Positions 34,961 to 46,742 of a DNA stretch of 64,000 nucleotides are shown here, piece after piece. The DNA is from Magnolia sinica (taxonomy: Eukaryota > Streptophyta > Magnoliopsida > Magnoliales > Magnoliaceae). The notes below the pieces were generated by a model that was not told the origin of the DNA, did no database searches, and saw only the letters and a program-made list of their open reading frames with translations. A program made the translations under genes and the position numbers. Where the stretch lies: the NCBI RefSeq assembly GCF_029962835.1, contig NC_080573.1, forward strand, positions 92,251,501 to 92,315,500, in the 5' to 3' direction. Positions within the stretch are counted from its first letter, which is position 1, and every line of letters begins with the position of its first letter.

Positions 34961-37032
34961 ATGTATATGTGACCCGTATTTGCGGCCCATTGTGATGTGC
35001 ATTTGGTCCATGTTTGAGGCCCAATGTGATGTATATGCGGCCCAAATTTGAGGCTCATTGTGATGTGTATTCAGCCCATGTTTAAGGCCCAATTGATGTA
35101 TATGAGGCCTATGTGATGAGGCTCATTGTGATGCATTTGAGGGCCAGGCGATGGAGCCCATTGTTATGTATGTTAAGCCCATATGAAAGGCCCATCGTGG
35201 TGTATTAAGCTCTTGAGTGAGGCCCATGTTGTTGTATATTTGTCCCTTGTGCGAGGCCACGGGTCCACTATATGTTAAGCTCTATGTGGGCCATTCCTTG
35301 GGGGAAATGTTGGTTAAATGTCCACATTGTCAAGGTCGATTGTCAATGCCAGTTATTGATACCGATTATGAGTATGTAATAGCATAGCATCATGATACAT
35401 GCCCATACACATCATCTGCATGTTTGTTATGAGATATGATTGACCATTACATATGCCATAGTGACAGTGGTTTATAAGACTCCCTGATAGGCGGAGGTAT
35501 CTCACATGAGCGCACGATATGCGCAGAACTGATGCATGACTGGATTGTATGACTCATACATCTTGTATTGTGTGTTGTGATTACTGTACGCCCTAGCGAC
35601 ATCAGGGCCAAATCCTCCACAGGCATATCGTGGATGCCTAGATGGGACACCAGAAATCTATTATTAGAATCGGATTGTCATAGATGGCCCTGGATTAAAA
35701 TTCCTAAACCCTCTTGGTACCAGAGGACGCCCCAACTTCAAGACTGAGTGGATACATGAGCGCCTGAGTGCTGAATACCAAGATGCCGCGTCTCTCACTG
35801 TGTCGTGGTTAGTTGGGAGGGGGTGTGGCCTTACCCACCCAAGGGTAGGGGGCATAGCTAGGCTGAGTTTGACCAGCTTGTGAATGGGTCCGCTATCGAC
35901 ATGCCTGGTAGATATTGGTTGACTACTAGCCAAGCGAATAGTAAGATCTTTTCCACTTGCATAGTCTCACGTCAGTGGGTGACGATTTGCATGTAGAGTG
36001 TACTAGACCCCGGTGATGATCTCAGAGATGAATAGTACTAATATGTAGACTTGTTGAGCAGGAGTTGCTTACTCATTCATTCACTATCCACTCAGGCCGG
36101 TGGTGCGCAACTATTTGTTATGTGTACCTTCGTAATGGCTAAGATTTCAGTTGAAGCGCAAGACTAACCTGAGATGAAGAGTTTACCACATTGAATCTGA
36201 CTATCCAAATTAGGTATGGAACTGGTTTAGATAGAAATCCCTTGTGATGGACCCCATAGCCTGTGATACTACGTACTATCATCTCGACTTCACATTCCAG
36301 CATGATCATTCCATTCACACCACATATTGCATTACATCCGCGGCATGTGGCATTTTGGGTTACTATGTTTCTGCATTTATATGGTCTAGATACGGCTAAT
36401 GATACTCGTGAACTCATCAGAAATTATATATTACATTACATCCTCGGCATCTGATATTTGCCTCTTTATGACTCCTCATTTGCATAACTAATCTGTATTG
36501 CGTACTCTGATATTGTTTGACTCATGGACTTGTCAATATTTTCACTTACTCTGATATCGTATGATTCATGATCTTACCAGTATTTCTGATATTGTATGAT
36601 TATGATGATGTATTTGTGTGCTTGGCACTTATCTTGCACATACACTTTCACCACCCTCTAAGCTTTTTATAAGCTTATGGACGATAGATGCGTGCAGGTG
36701 GCGTTAGTCGCAGTGGCGTTAAGCTTAGAGCGTGCAGCTGTCTTCTGGAGCTTTGATTTTATTTTGACATATGTATTTCTTTTTCAGCATTGTATTCAAA
36801 TTTTATATTAGAGGATATGTGATGATGATGTTGCTTTTGTGATTTAGGTAAACTTGTGGTTATGCTTCTTACGAGATAAATGTACATTGGAAAATCCTCC
36901 TTATGGGATCCCAGGATCGGAACCTGCCATATGGGCGCTGAGAGCCAAGAATGGGGTACTAAGGAGGCTGTCGGCACCAGATTCAGTGATCAGGATTCCT
37001 GTGAATCCGATTTTTGAGTTTGGGGCGTGACA

Positions 37033-37952
37033 AATCACGTAAAAGTATAAGTTCATATATCAAGTTTTTCTTATGTGCTCAGTGAATTCCAACTTACTTT
37101 CCATAAAAATATTATCGTTTCATAATGTTAGTCATGCTCATCATCTCAAGATTGATTGAATAATCAAGTGTTGATTTCGAACTTATCCCCTTTTTCTTAT
37201 TTTTCCAATTTTTGATTTTATATTCGCTTTTATTTATTCATTTTTTTAGTCTTTTCATCTTCATTCTTTTCAGACTTTTCATTCTTTTTCATCATATATG
37301 ACTTTTTTGTTGATCTCTCTGTTTTTTAACTAGTTCTTTTCATCTTTTTAAGCTAGATAAAATTCTCCAAACTTAATTCTCAACATCTATCAATGATTCA
37401 CGTACTAACAATCAGAAATTCTAGCACAATTCACAGAAAATAGGTTGAATGTGTCTTATGATTTAGATCAACATGATATTCAAACTTCCTCTTAGTCAAT
37501 TTGATGAGAGAGCTTAAGTGATAGTCTATTTAGTTTATCAAACTCCAACAATTCAAAATTCGATTTATATCTTATCATCATACTAAAAGCATTCTTAAGT
37601 GCACAAACTATCATTTTCCAAACAGGTTTTTAATTTAAGAAGTTGAAATGTTTTAAAATTTTCACTCAAGGGCTAAGAGAATATTAATTAGTTTACCTAA
37701 TCAACACCCCCCAACCTAAAATCAACGTTGTCCTCAATGTAAAAGAAATAATCATGCAATGCACATTAGACAACAAAAAGAAAGGAGAAGTGATGGAAAG
37801 GTAGTACCTGAAGAAGTTGAATTGAAGCTTTTCCAAAGTTCTTAACATGTGATGGGTTAGTATGAAGACTAAACTTATTGAAAAATAAAATATCCTAATA
37901 CTAAATCTTATGAAATCAATGAACCTAACTACACCTCCATCAGACTAGGAGG
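37033..37952 (-). mobile_element. 3' internal spacer of Athila-like element Y (continued)
   Basis: Continuation of the spacer interrupted by LTR-B; parallel to 28990-29790. It contains a CACCCCCCAACC purine-tract-like motif near 37706. No ORF. Confidence 0.75.
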
Positions 37953-39300
37953 TCAATCCTGATGCACAAGATCAATCAGAGGCATGAACATATCCTCTGA
38001 ATCAAACTTCTCAACAAATGGCTTTAGACGATGTCCATTTACCTTAAAAACATTGCCATTCATTAGATTCTTTATTTCGACATCCCCATGAGGATTAACA
38101 TTAGTAACAATGAAAGGTCTAGTCCAACGAGATAGAAGCTGACCTGGAAAAAGATGTAACCAAAAATTATACAAAATGACTTTTGACTAGGTGTGAATGA
38201 TTTCCGAAGGATGTTCCGATCATGAAATACCTTCATCCTATCCTTGTAAATTCTTGAGTTCTCGTATGCATCATTTCGGATTTTCTCGAGTTTATTTAAT
38301 TGAAATTTATGTAGCGAGCTACCATTGTCCAAGTTAAAATTCAGATTTTTGATTTCTCAGTGGGCTCTATGTTCCAACTCCACAAGTAGGTGACAAGCTT
38401 TCCCATAAACTAGTCAAAAGGGAGATATTCCAATGGGGGTCTTCTAGGCTATACGGTAGCCCATAAAACATCGGTCAATTAGATTGACCAATCCTTACGG
38501 TTGGGGTTAACCGTTATTTTCAGAATTTTTTTAATTTTCCTGTTGGAAATCTCAACTTGTCCACTTGTCTCTGGGTGGTATGGAGTGCTACCTTGTGAGA
38601 GATACCATATTTCTTCATTACGTTCTCGAATGGCCTATTACAAAAGTATGAACCACCATCACTAATAATGACCCGAGGCGTTCCGAAGCTGGAAAGAATG
38701 TTCTCTTTTAAGAATTTAATGACCGTTCGATGATCATTGCACCGGCATGGGATCACTTCAACCCACTTAATGACATAGTCTACTACCAATAAGATATAAA
38801 TATTTCCAAAGGATTAGGGGAATGGCCCCATGAAATCGATGCCCCATCAATCAAATGCTTCAATGATAAGAATTAGGTTTAATGGCATCATATTTCAACG
38901 AGACAATCCTCCTAATTTCTGAAAACGTTAACAAGTTTTACAAAACTCATGAATATCTCTAAACATAGTGAGCCAGTAAAAGCTGCACTGCAGAATTTTG
39001 ACGATGGTCTTTTTAACAGAAAAGTGACCACCACGGGCCTGAGGTGAAAAAAGGAGATGACTCTGATGTTCATCGTCTAGCACACATCTCCTTAGAATTT
39101 GGCTTGGGCAATACTTAAATAGATAAGGATCATCCCAGAAAAACTTACGTACCTTAGCAAAGAATTTTTTTCTTATCTTGCGTAATCTAATATGTTGGCG
39201 TGAAACCTGTGGCAAAATAATTTGCAATGTTAACAAACCAAGGTAATTAGGAGAGTTTAAACAATTGTTCATCAGGTAATATGTCATTTATTGGTATCGA
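37953..39300 (-). pseudogene. Integrase and C-terminal region of element Y
   Basis: Minus-strand frames in order from right to left. 38928-39287 holds the zinc finger (HQSHLLF..ARGGHFSVKKT, ILQCSFYWLTMFRDIHEFCKTC). 38520-38789 is the core ([38 protein letters not shown]), where the DDE signature is incomplete because SGQVEISNR is degraded. 38072-38332 and 37953-38174 give the Athila-type tail (YENSRIYKDRMKVFHDR; SRWTRPFIVTNVNPHG..EIKNLMNG..FKVNGHRLKPF). Frames are shifted relative to each other and interrupted. Confidence 0.88.
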
Positions 39301-39740
39301 CTCAAGGGAATCAGGAAGATCAAGCCTAAAGAGATGGTCAGCCACTACGTTTTCTACTCCCTTTTTGTCTCGTATTTCTATGTTGAATTCTTGGAGTAGA
39401 AGGATCCATCTTATCAAGCAGGACTTAGCATCATTCTTAGAAAGAAGGTACTTTAGTACCTCATGATCAATGTAAATGATAGTCTTGAATCCGATCAAGT
39501 AGGACCTAAATTTGTCCAAAGCGAACACTACGGCTAAGAGTTCCTTTTCCGTAGTAGAGTAGTTCACTTAAGCAGAATTTATAGTTCTACTCGCATAATG
39601 AATTACATAGGACTTCTTCTCTTTTCTTTGGCCTAACACCACCCCAATAGCATAGTCAAACGCATCGCACATGATCTCAAAAGGGATGCTCCAATCCAGT
39701 GATTGTATGATAGGTGTGGTTGTCAACATGCCTTTAAGCT
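39247..39740 (-). pseudogene. RNase H of element Y
   Basis: Minus strand. NYSTTEKELLAVVFALDKFRSYLIG, IIYIDHEVLKYLL (Asp present), KSCLIRWILLLQEFNIEIRDKKG and VENVVADHLFRL match the Athila/Tat RNase H order. The frame is open for 106 codons from 39567. The part upstream (YASR-like) is across a stop. Confidence 0.88.
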
Positions 39741-39768
39741 TAGTGAAAACTTCTTAGCATTGCTCAGT

Positions 39769-40590
39769 TCACTCATATGGTGCATCCTTTTGAATTAGAT
39801 TACATAAAGGATGAGAGAGGTGGTTAAACTCCTTTATGAATCGTCTATAAAATTTGGCGTATCTTAAGAAGGATCGCACATCACGTATACTCTTGGGTGG
39901 AGGTAAGTTAGAGATAAGGTCAATTTTAGCATTGTCTACCTCAATTCTCTTATACGAAATTATATGTCCAAGCACTATTCCCTTCGGAACCATGAAATTG
40001 CATTTCTCCCAATTTAGAATCAAATTCTTTTCCTCTCATTGCTTCAGCATATTTTTAAGATTTTCCAAACACTTGCTGAAGAATGGGCCAAAAATAGAGA
40101 ACTCATCCATGAAGACCTCTAAATATTGCCCCATCATGTCAGAAAAAATACTTAACATGCATTGCTAAAAAGTGTCGGGAGCATTACACAGTCCGAATGG
40201 CATCCTTCGGTAAGCAAAGATGCAAAAGGGACATGTGAATGTTGTCTTTTCTTGATTTTCAAGGGCTATCTCCATCAGATTAGACCTAGAATACCCGTCA
40301 AGGAAACAATAGTAAGAGTGACTAGCTAGCCTTTCCAAAATTTGATCAATGAAGTGCAAAGGAAAGTAGTTTATCCTTGTGACAGTGTTCAATTTTTTGT
40401 AGTCAATACACATTCTCCAACTAGTAGTGACTCTAGTTAGCATGAGTTCATTGTTGGCATTAGCCACGATGGTGAGTCCGGACTTCTTAGGAACCACCTG
40501 AGTTGGACTCACCCATTGATTGTCAGATATATGGTATATAATACCCATAACCAATAACTTAAGTACCTCAGCCTTAACCACTTCCTTCAT
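39769..40590 (-). pseudogene. Reverse transcriptase of element Y, catalytic box FMDE
   Basis: Minus strand, 40165-40590: KAEVLKLLVMGIIYHISD, WVSPTQVVPKKSG, TTSWRMCIDYKKLN, LERLASHSYYCFLDGYS, KTTFTCPFCIFAYRRMPFGLCNAP. This is the Athila-type RT signature. After a frame break the catalytic box at 40102-40115 reads F-M-D-E (normally F-M-D-D), and the domain continues to GHIISYKRIEVDNAKID and [17 protein letters not shown] at 39769-40023. The second metal-binding Asp is replaced by Glu, and frames are broken, so it is not expected to be functional. Confidence 0.92.
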
Positions 40591-40797
40591 ATTTAGATTT
40601 AATCAATGTCGTGGTTGCCGGAAGGTTTTCATATTATTCTCAAGATGGATGCAGTGAGTACAAATCAAATGGTCAATTCTCTTAAGGTCCGCAATCAACT
40701 ATCCAAGGGCTCATTTATGCTCAATAAGAGTCGAAATAATCACACTCTCCTATTCTTTCTCAAGGTGGGAAGAAATTACCATCGTTTATGTCTCATT

Positions 40798-41560
40798 TTA
40801 ACCTAAGTAGACATATTTAAGATCAGCGGGCAAAGGGTTTAGGTCAAACTTCGGTGCTTTAAGGCTAGAGGGTAGAGGCACTACATCGGTTAATAGAAAT
40901 TTCTTAAATTGTGGCCTCCAGCGGTTAACTTCAAGTACCAGTGTAGCATCAAGCATGGCATCTATCTCCCTAATCATGTCATAATCCAAATCAAGGGAGT
41001 GAGCCAAGCACGTCTCTAGAGTGTCAGAGTATAAAGTCAAAAGTGCTCTATCTTCTACGAAAGAAACTATCAAGTTAATGTCGTGGATATCATCAACATC
41101 CTTTAAATGTTTACCCATGTTGAAAAATATATTAAGCTCTAATGTCATATTTTTGAAAGATAAATTCATAATTTCATTCCTACAATTAATGATTGCATTT
41201 GATGTAGCAAGGAATGGACGACTAAGAATTATGGGAATTTGAGTGCTCATATCTATGATGGGTTGAGTATTCAAGACAATAAAGTATATTGGATAGTAGA
41301 ATTTATCAACTTGGACCAGCACATCCTCAATCATCGCACTCGGTACACGGACTGAACGATTAGCAAGTTGTAATGTGGTCTGAGTGGGTTTTAATTCACC
41401 TAGACCTAGTTGTTCGTATACTGAGTAAGGCATCAGATTTACACTCGCCCCCAAGTCAAGAAGTGCATGCTTAACCTAGTGATTCCCAATTATACATGTG
41501 ATAGTTTGGCTACAAGGGTCTTTATATTTTTATGGCACATATTGCTTGAGGATGATGCTC
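40798..41560 (-). pseudogene. Aspartic protease of element Y
   Basis: The minus-strand frame 40798-41454 starts inside the active site: (L)GASVNLMPYSVYEQLGLGELKPT follows a readable Asp-Leu codon pair just upstream, giving D-L-G-A as in Athila elements. It continues LQLANRSVRVPSAMIEDVLVQV, YFIVLN.., IILSRPFLATSNAIINC. A 100-residue linker to RT follows (DALLTLYS..; EVNRWRPQFKK). Open for 218 codons, the longest coding remnant in the window. Confidence 0.88.
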
Positions 41561-41569
41561 ACCTTTTCT

Positions 41570-43213
41570 GTTAGAAAAATTTTCTTTTGAATGTTTTGCC
41601 ATCTTTTGGTAGTGCATAGATCTTTTAAAAATTTAACATATGAAGGGATTTGTTTAATGACATTTAGCAGAGGAATGTTGACCTTTACTTTCTACAAGTA
41701 CCTCTAGAATATCTTGAGAATTAAATAGAGGTTTTGGTGCAATCAATCATTGAGGGAATGGCGCAATCGAGTTACTTTGAGGTTCTAGTTCTAACTCATG
41801 TGGAGCATTGCTATGTTTGTCATTCTCAGCTTCTTTTGGGTCCATAGGCTTTTCAGCCCTGCCGGAATAATTTTGTCAATAATCTTCCCACTCCTAAGAG
41901 TGGTGATAGACTTAGCTTGCTCCATCTAATTTAAAGAGTTTGAGTTACTTATTTCATATTGCGGTTTTGGATTGGGAGGAGGCTAGGCCGGAAGGATACC
42001 TTTCTCCCTAATCGAATTTTTTATCTCAAGCCCTTCTATGGCCTTTGTAAGTCTTGAAATGCTTGTAGCATACCCTAATTAAAAAGCTCTTGATTTTGAA
42101 TGTGTTTAAGATCGGATCCTCTTGAGGTTTCCTTTGATTAAGAAATTGGTTAAGGATCCCTTAAGGAGTAACAGTTTGTCCATTCCTCCAACTGAAATTT
42201 ATATGTATTTGAGGTGGGTCCACTGAAAGGTCTTTGGTAGTTGTTTACGGCATTTGATTACTCATTCAATATCTCTTGAAAGTAGGAATTATTAGGCAAT
42301 TCTCAATTATATGTATGTTGTAAACACAAATACCATAAACAACTTCTGCAGCCTTTTCGGGTTCTGCCTTCTTAAGTTCCATGGCCTTGACTTTTCTTGT
42401 GAGTTTGGCCAATCTTGCATTTACATCATCTTCCTCTTTGAAGACATAAACTCCTCCCATTTCCTTTGATTAAGTAGGCTTATAAGTGGTGGTTCTTGAG
42501 GAGGTATCCCATGATTGCGCGTTTTTAGCGAGTTTATTAAAATAATCCCACGCATCATCGGCTTCCTTGTTCATGAATTCCCCATTACACATCATCTCCA
42601 CAAATTGTCGTATGGATGAGGTCAATCCCTCAAAAAAAATCTTCTAATCCTCCATGTTTCATAGCCATGTTGTATACATGAATTTATGAGATCGTTAAAT
42701 TGCTCCCAACATTAGAAGGTCTCATCTTCTTTTTGTACAAAATTCATGATTATTTTCCTTAAGGTATTCATTTTGTGATATGGAAAGAACTTTTTGAGGA
42801 ACTCTCTTGTCATCTCAGCCCATGTGCCAATGGACTGTGGTCTTAAGGAATGCAACCACAACTTAGTATTTTCTTTCAAAGAGAAAGAAAACAATTTCAG
42901 TCTTATTGTGTCCTCAGACACGTTTGGGAAGTGTAATGTAGATATTATCTCATCAAACTCTTTCATATGCAAGTATGGACTTTAAGATTCTAGTTCATGA
43001 AACTTAGGAAGGAGTTGAATAACCACCTGTTTAACATCCATAATTGTTGCATTCAATGAGAATATCATGCAGGAAAGTATACTCACCCCCGCTGGTCGTA
43101 AATAATCTCATAGAGTATAAGGCGGGGGTGCATTATGCACCTCATTTTCAACTTGAACTTTCTCAACTGGAGGTTGAGGTTGATTTGCAACCATCACTTC
43201 TACTGACTTAAAG
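41570..43213 (-). pseudogene. gag and linker of element Y
   Basis: Minus strand. 42712-42972: MKEFDEIISTLHFPNVSED, LKLFSFSLKENTKLWLHSL, TWAEMTREFLKKFFPYHKMNTLRK, the Athila-type gag core. A zinc-knuckle remnant (YGICVYNIHIIENC) lies at about 42320-42370, with the first Cys replaced by Tyr. The leader is cut at 43213, where LTR-D begins; the 5' LTR and primer site of Y are missing. Confidence 0.82.
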
Positions 43214-44654
43214 TGTAACACCCCAGATTTTTGCTACTTGGAATTTGCTAAAAATCCTTTACTTTTTTTGTAATAACTAGCCACGTCATCACTTATGGAC
43301 AATTGACACTCGAGGTGAGCTTACATGCGACTGGTACTAATAAAGAACCGTACAAATAAGATTGATCAACCACAGAAAACTAATGAACCCAACCGATCAC
43401 TTAAACATCAAGTTTATCCCCATGATATGTTCACATCGGGCCCAAATCTAACCGACCTACCACTGATTAATCAAGACAATTGTAACTAAATTAAAAGATA
43501 AGATCTACCCGAAGCGAAGTTATATAAGGCACGGATCTTGACTAATGTACCAAATCAAACTAGTTACTCTTTTAGCCTAAAACCGACGGTTTAGGCTGAT
43601 CATGACTGAATCACCATTTTCACTGATTTGGAATAGGTCATACTATGAACTTAGTTAATCCATACCTTAACAACTGCGACCAAGAAATTTTCCTACCCAA
43701 TTTATTCCAGAAATACCCCGATTACCCGAACAAGCTCTAGATCGCTCGTTAGTGGGCCACTAGTTTCAAAATTGTAGAGTAATATCTACCTTTGGGCTTG
43801 TGGTCCATTGCAGACAACAGACTCAGATGACGCCTAAAAATAGATGATTTGCACTATCCTGTCGGCACTTGTAAAATGCAACTCTCCCTAGTATTAACAA
43901 AAAATCTGAATTTTATAGCAAATGGTCCCACCACTTAGGATAATAAATTAGGGCATTTTAGCTATTAGATTTCACCCAAATTTACACCATATGCTAGAAA
44001 TATTTTCCTGCCCTTGCCCATAAAATCTGACCATAGATCATGGAATGATGACCGTTGATCGTGAATCGGGCTGTTGCGGAAAAATCCCGCATCCGTTTGC
44101 TATCAAACTTTACCCAACCCTTCATCGGGTCATGGGGAACCTATCCAATAAATTAGATGGGCTAGGGGTGCATCAGGGCAGCCCCAATAACCAGAATGGG
44201 CCCCGTAGGGCCATTAAAGGCACTTCAAGAAACTCAGGGCCAACAGAAATAAATGTGGACCTATATAAGTTCAACCCTATCTCATTTGTTAAGATTCCAG
44301 CAGCTAAAATTTGAGAGAGAGAGAGAGAGAGAGCAAGGGAGGAGAGAAAAGGGCCATTGTGGTGTGCATGTGAGCTTGGTGCTTGGAAATTAAAAATTCC
44401 GACACCCTCACCTCTCCATTACCAGAAAGCACCGACACATTTTGTTGTTGGAGTGAAATTCTGCCTCATCTAAGGTAAGATAGGGTCCTAAACCTCATTT
44501 CCTTTTTTTATTAACAACATGCATGTGATTTTCTATCTGCTCCATGCAATGCACGGCCCCGACACCTCGAGCTTATGGACCCAGCGTCGCTAGGACAATC
44601 CCAGCAACCTTCTACCAAGAATAGGTGCGGACCATTACCTTCAGATCGCCGATT
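43214..44654 (+). repeat. LTR-D, gypsy LTR truncated at its 3' end
   Basis: Starts TGTAACACCCCAGATTTTTGC, the common start of plant gypsy LTRs, abutting the gag leader of Y. A TATA box (44261-44268) is followed by a GA-rich leader with a (GA) run. No CA-terminated end with a primer site is found; at about 44655 the sequence changes to family-C pol. ORFs inside (such as 44045-44314) have no recognisable domain. Confidence 0.65.
44261..44268 (+). promoter_or_regulatory. TATA box of LTR-D
   Basis: CTATATAAG, with a GA-rich transcribed-leader-like run starting 45 bases downstream. Confidence 0.55.
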
Positions 44655-46737
44655 ATTGCATAATCTCAAAAGGGATGATCCAACCGGGTGGCTACATGAT
44701 AGGAGCGGTAGTCAACATAGCCTTGAGCTTAGTGAAAGTTTCTTGGCATTATTCAGTCTACTCGTATGGTACATCCTTTTGAAAGAGATTACATAAAGGA
44801 TGAGAGAGATGGCTAAAGTCCTTTATGAATCGTCTATAAAATTTGGCATGTCCTAAGAAGGATCACACATCACGTATTCTCTTGGGTGGAGGTAGGTTAG
44901 AGATAAGGTCAATTTTAACCTTGTCTACCTCAATTCCCTTGAACGAAATTATATGTCCAAGTACTATTACCTTGGGAACCATAAAATGGCATTTCTCCCA
45001 ATACAGAACCAAATTCTTCTCCCCACATCGTTTCAACACATTTCAAAGATTTTTCAGACATTTATTAAAGGATGGCCCAAAAATAGAGAAGTCATCCATG
45101 AAGACCTCTAAATATTACCCCACCATATTAGAAACTATGCTTAACATGCAGCGTTGAAAAGTGGCGGGGGCATTGCACAGTGCGAATGGCATCCTTCGGA
45201 AAGACAAGGTGCCAAAGGGACATGTGAATGTTGTTTTTTATTGATCTTCAAGCTTTATCCCTATCTAATTGTAGCTCGAATAGCCGTCAAGGAAATAGTA
45301 GTAAGAGTGACTAGCTAGCCTTTTCAAAATTTAATCAATGAAGGGTAAAGAAAAGTGGTCCTTTCTTATAATGATATTCAACTTCCTGTAGTCAATGCAC
45401 ATTCTCCAACTAGTAGTGACTCTAGTTAGTCCAAGTTCATTGTCAGCATTGGCTACTATGGTGATTCCAAACTTCTTAAGAACTACTTGAGTTGGACTCA
45501 CTCATTGACTGTCAGATATAGGGTATATAATAGCCACTTCCAAGAACTTAATTACCTCAGCCTTAACCACTTCCTTCATTTTTAGATTTAATCGACGTTG
45601 TGGTTGCTGGGAGGTTTTTGCATTATCCTTAAGATGAATGCAGTGAGTACAAATCAAAGGGTCAATTCCCTTGAGGTCCGCAATCGACCATTCAATGGCT
45701 CCTTTATACTCAAGGAGAGTAGAAATAAGTATACACTCTTATTTTTTCTCAAGGTGGGAAAAAATCACCACCGAATATGTCTCATCTTAACCTAAATAGA
45801 CATATCTAAGATTAACAGGCAAAGGTATAGGTCAAGCTTTGGTGATTTGAGGCTTGACGGTAAAGGCACTACATCGGTTTAGGAAAATTTCTCAAATTAT
45901 GGCCTCCACCTATTAACTTCAAGTACTGGTGTAACATCAAGCAAGGCATCCATCTGCGTAATCATGTCATCATCTAAATCAGGGGAGTGGACCATGCACA
46001 TCTCTAGAGGGTTAAAGTATAGAGTTAAAAGTGCTCTATCTTCTACGAAAGAATCTATCAAGTTAATGTCGTAGATATCATCAATATCCTCTGACTGTTT
46101 GCTCATGTTGAAAAAAATATTGAGCTCCACTGTCATATTTTTGAAAGTTAAATTATAATTTCATTCCTATAATTAATGAATGCATTTCATGTAGCAAGGA
46201 ATGGATGACCAAGAATAACAGGAATTTGAGTGCTCATGTTTATGATGGGGTGAGTATCCAGGACGATAAAATATACTGGATAGTAGAATTTTTCAACCTA
46301 GAACAATACATCCTTAATCATCCCTCTCAATACACGGACTGAACGATTAGTAAGTTGTAATGTGGTACGGGTGGGTTTTAATTCACTTAGACCCAATTGT
46401 TTGTATACCGAGAAAGGAATCAAATTCACGCTCACTCCCAAGTCAAGAACTGCATACTCAATCTAATGATTCCCAATTATACAGGTGATAGTTGGGCTAC
46501 TAGGATACTTATATTTTTATGGCACATCTTGCTTGAGGATGACACTCACCTTTTCTGTCAGAAAAATTTTCTTTTGAATATTTTACCGTCTTTTGGTAGT
46601 ACATAGATCTTTCAAAATTTTGGCATATAAAGGGATTTGTTTAACGACATCCAGTAGAGGAATATTGACCTTCACTTGCTAAGAACCTCTAGAATATCTT
46701 AGAATTAGATATAGGTTTTGATGCAATCAACCACTGG
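44655..46737 (-). pseudogene. Partial pol (RT and protease) of Athila-like element Z
   Basis: Parallel to 39660-41750 in element Y at nucleotide level throughout. On the minus strand the protease-RT linker is open at 45897-46136 (MTVELNIFFNMSKQSED...EVNRWRP), and RT motifs read with stops. The catalytic box at 45091-45105 is F-M-D-D, intact here unlike Y. RNase H and integrase are absent because the element is truncated at LTR-D. Confidence 0.88.
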
Positions 46738-46742
46738 GGTAA

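Larger units (their letters stand above)
31316..37032 (+). mobile_element. Solo LTR-B, 5717 bp, with perfect AATCA duplication
   Basis: Starts TGTGAGACCTGTATCC and ends GGGGCGTGACA, ends typical of plant Tekay/Del LTRs. It is flanked by AATCA at 31311-31315 and 37033-37037. Removing it joins the family-C spacer exactly as it occurs at 28970-29010. There is no primer site, gag or pol, so it is a solo LTR of unusual length. The first 250 bases are GC-rich. The middle (32.1-33.8 kb) repeats GTGATGTATGTG / CACCGTCCAT words. 33.8-35.3 kb is made of degenerate GGCCCATTGTGATGTAT and GAGGCCGATTGT units. The last 1.7 kb match 14106-15876. All ORFs inside look incidental. Confidence 0.88.

Noticed and set aside
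31316-37032. Numerous ORFs of 60-128 codons in LTR-B
   Set aside because: They are not conserved in the second copy (13214-15876) and follow the short repeats of the LTR.
44843-45157. Plus-strand ORF of 104 codons, with a similar one at 39854-40168
   Set aside because: Both are antisense to the reverse transcriptase of the Athila-like elements; the similarity between them only reflects the conserved minus-strand gene.
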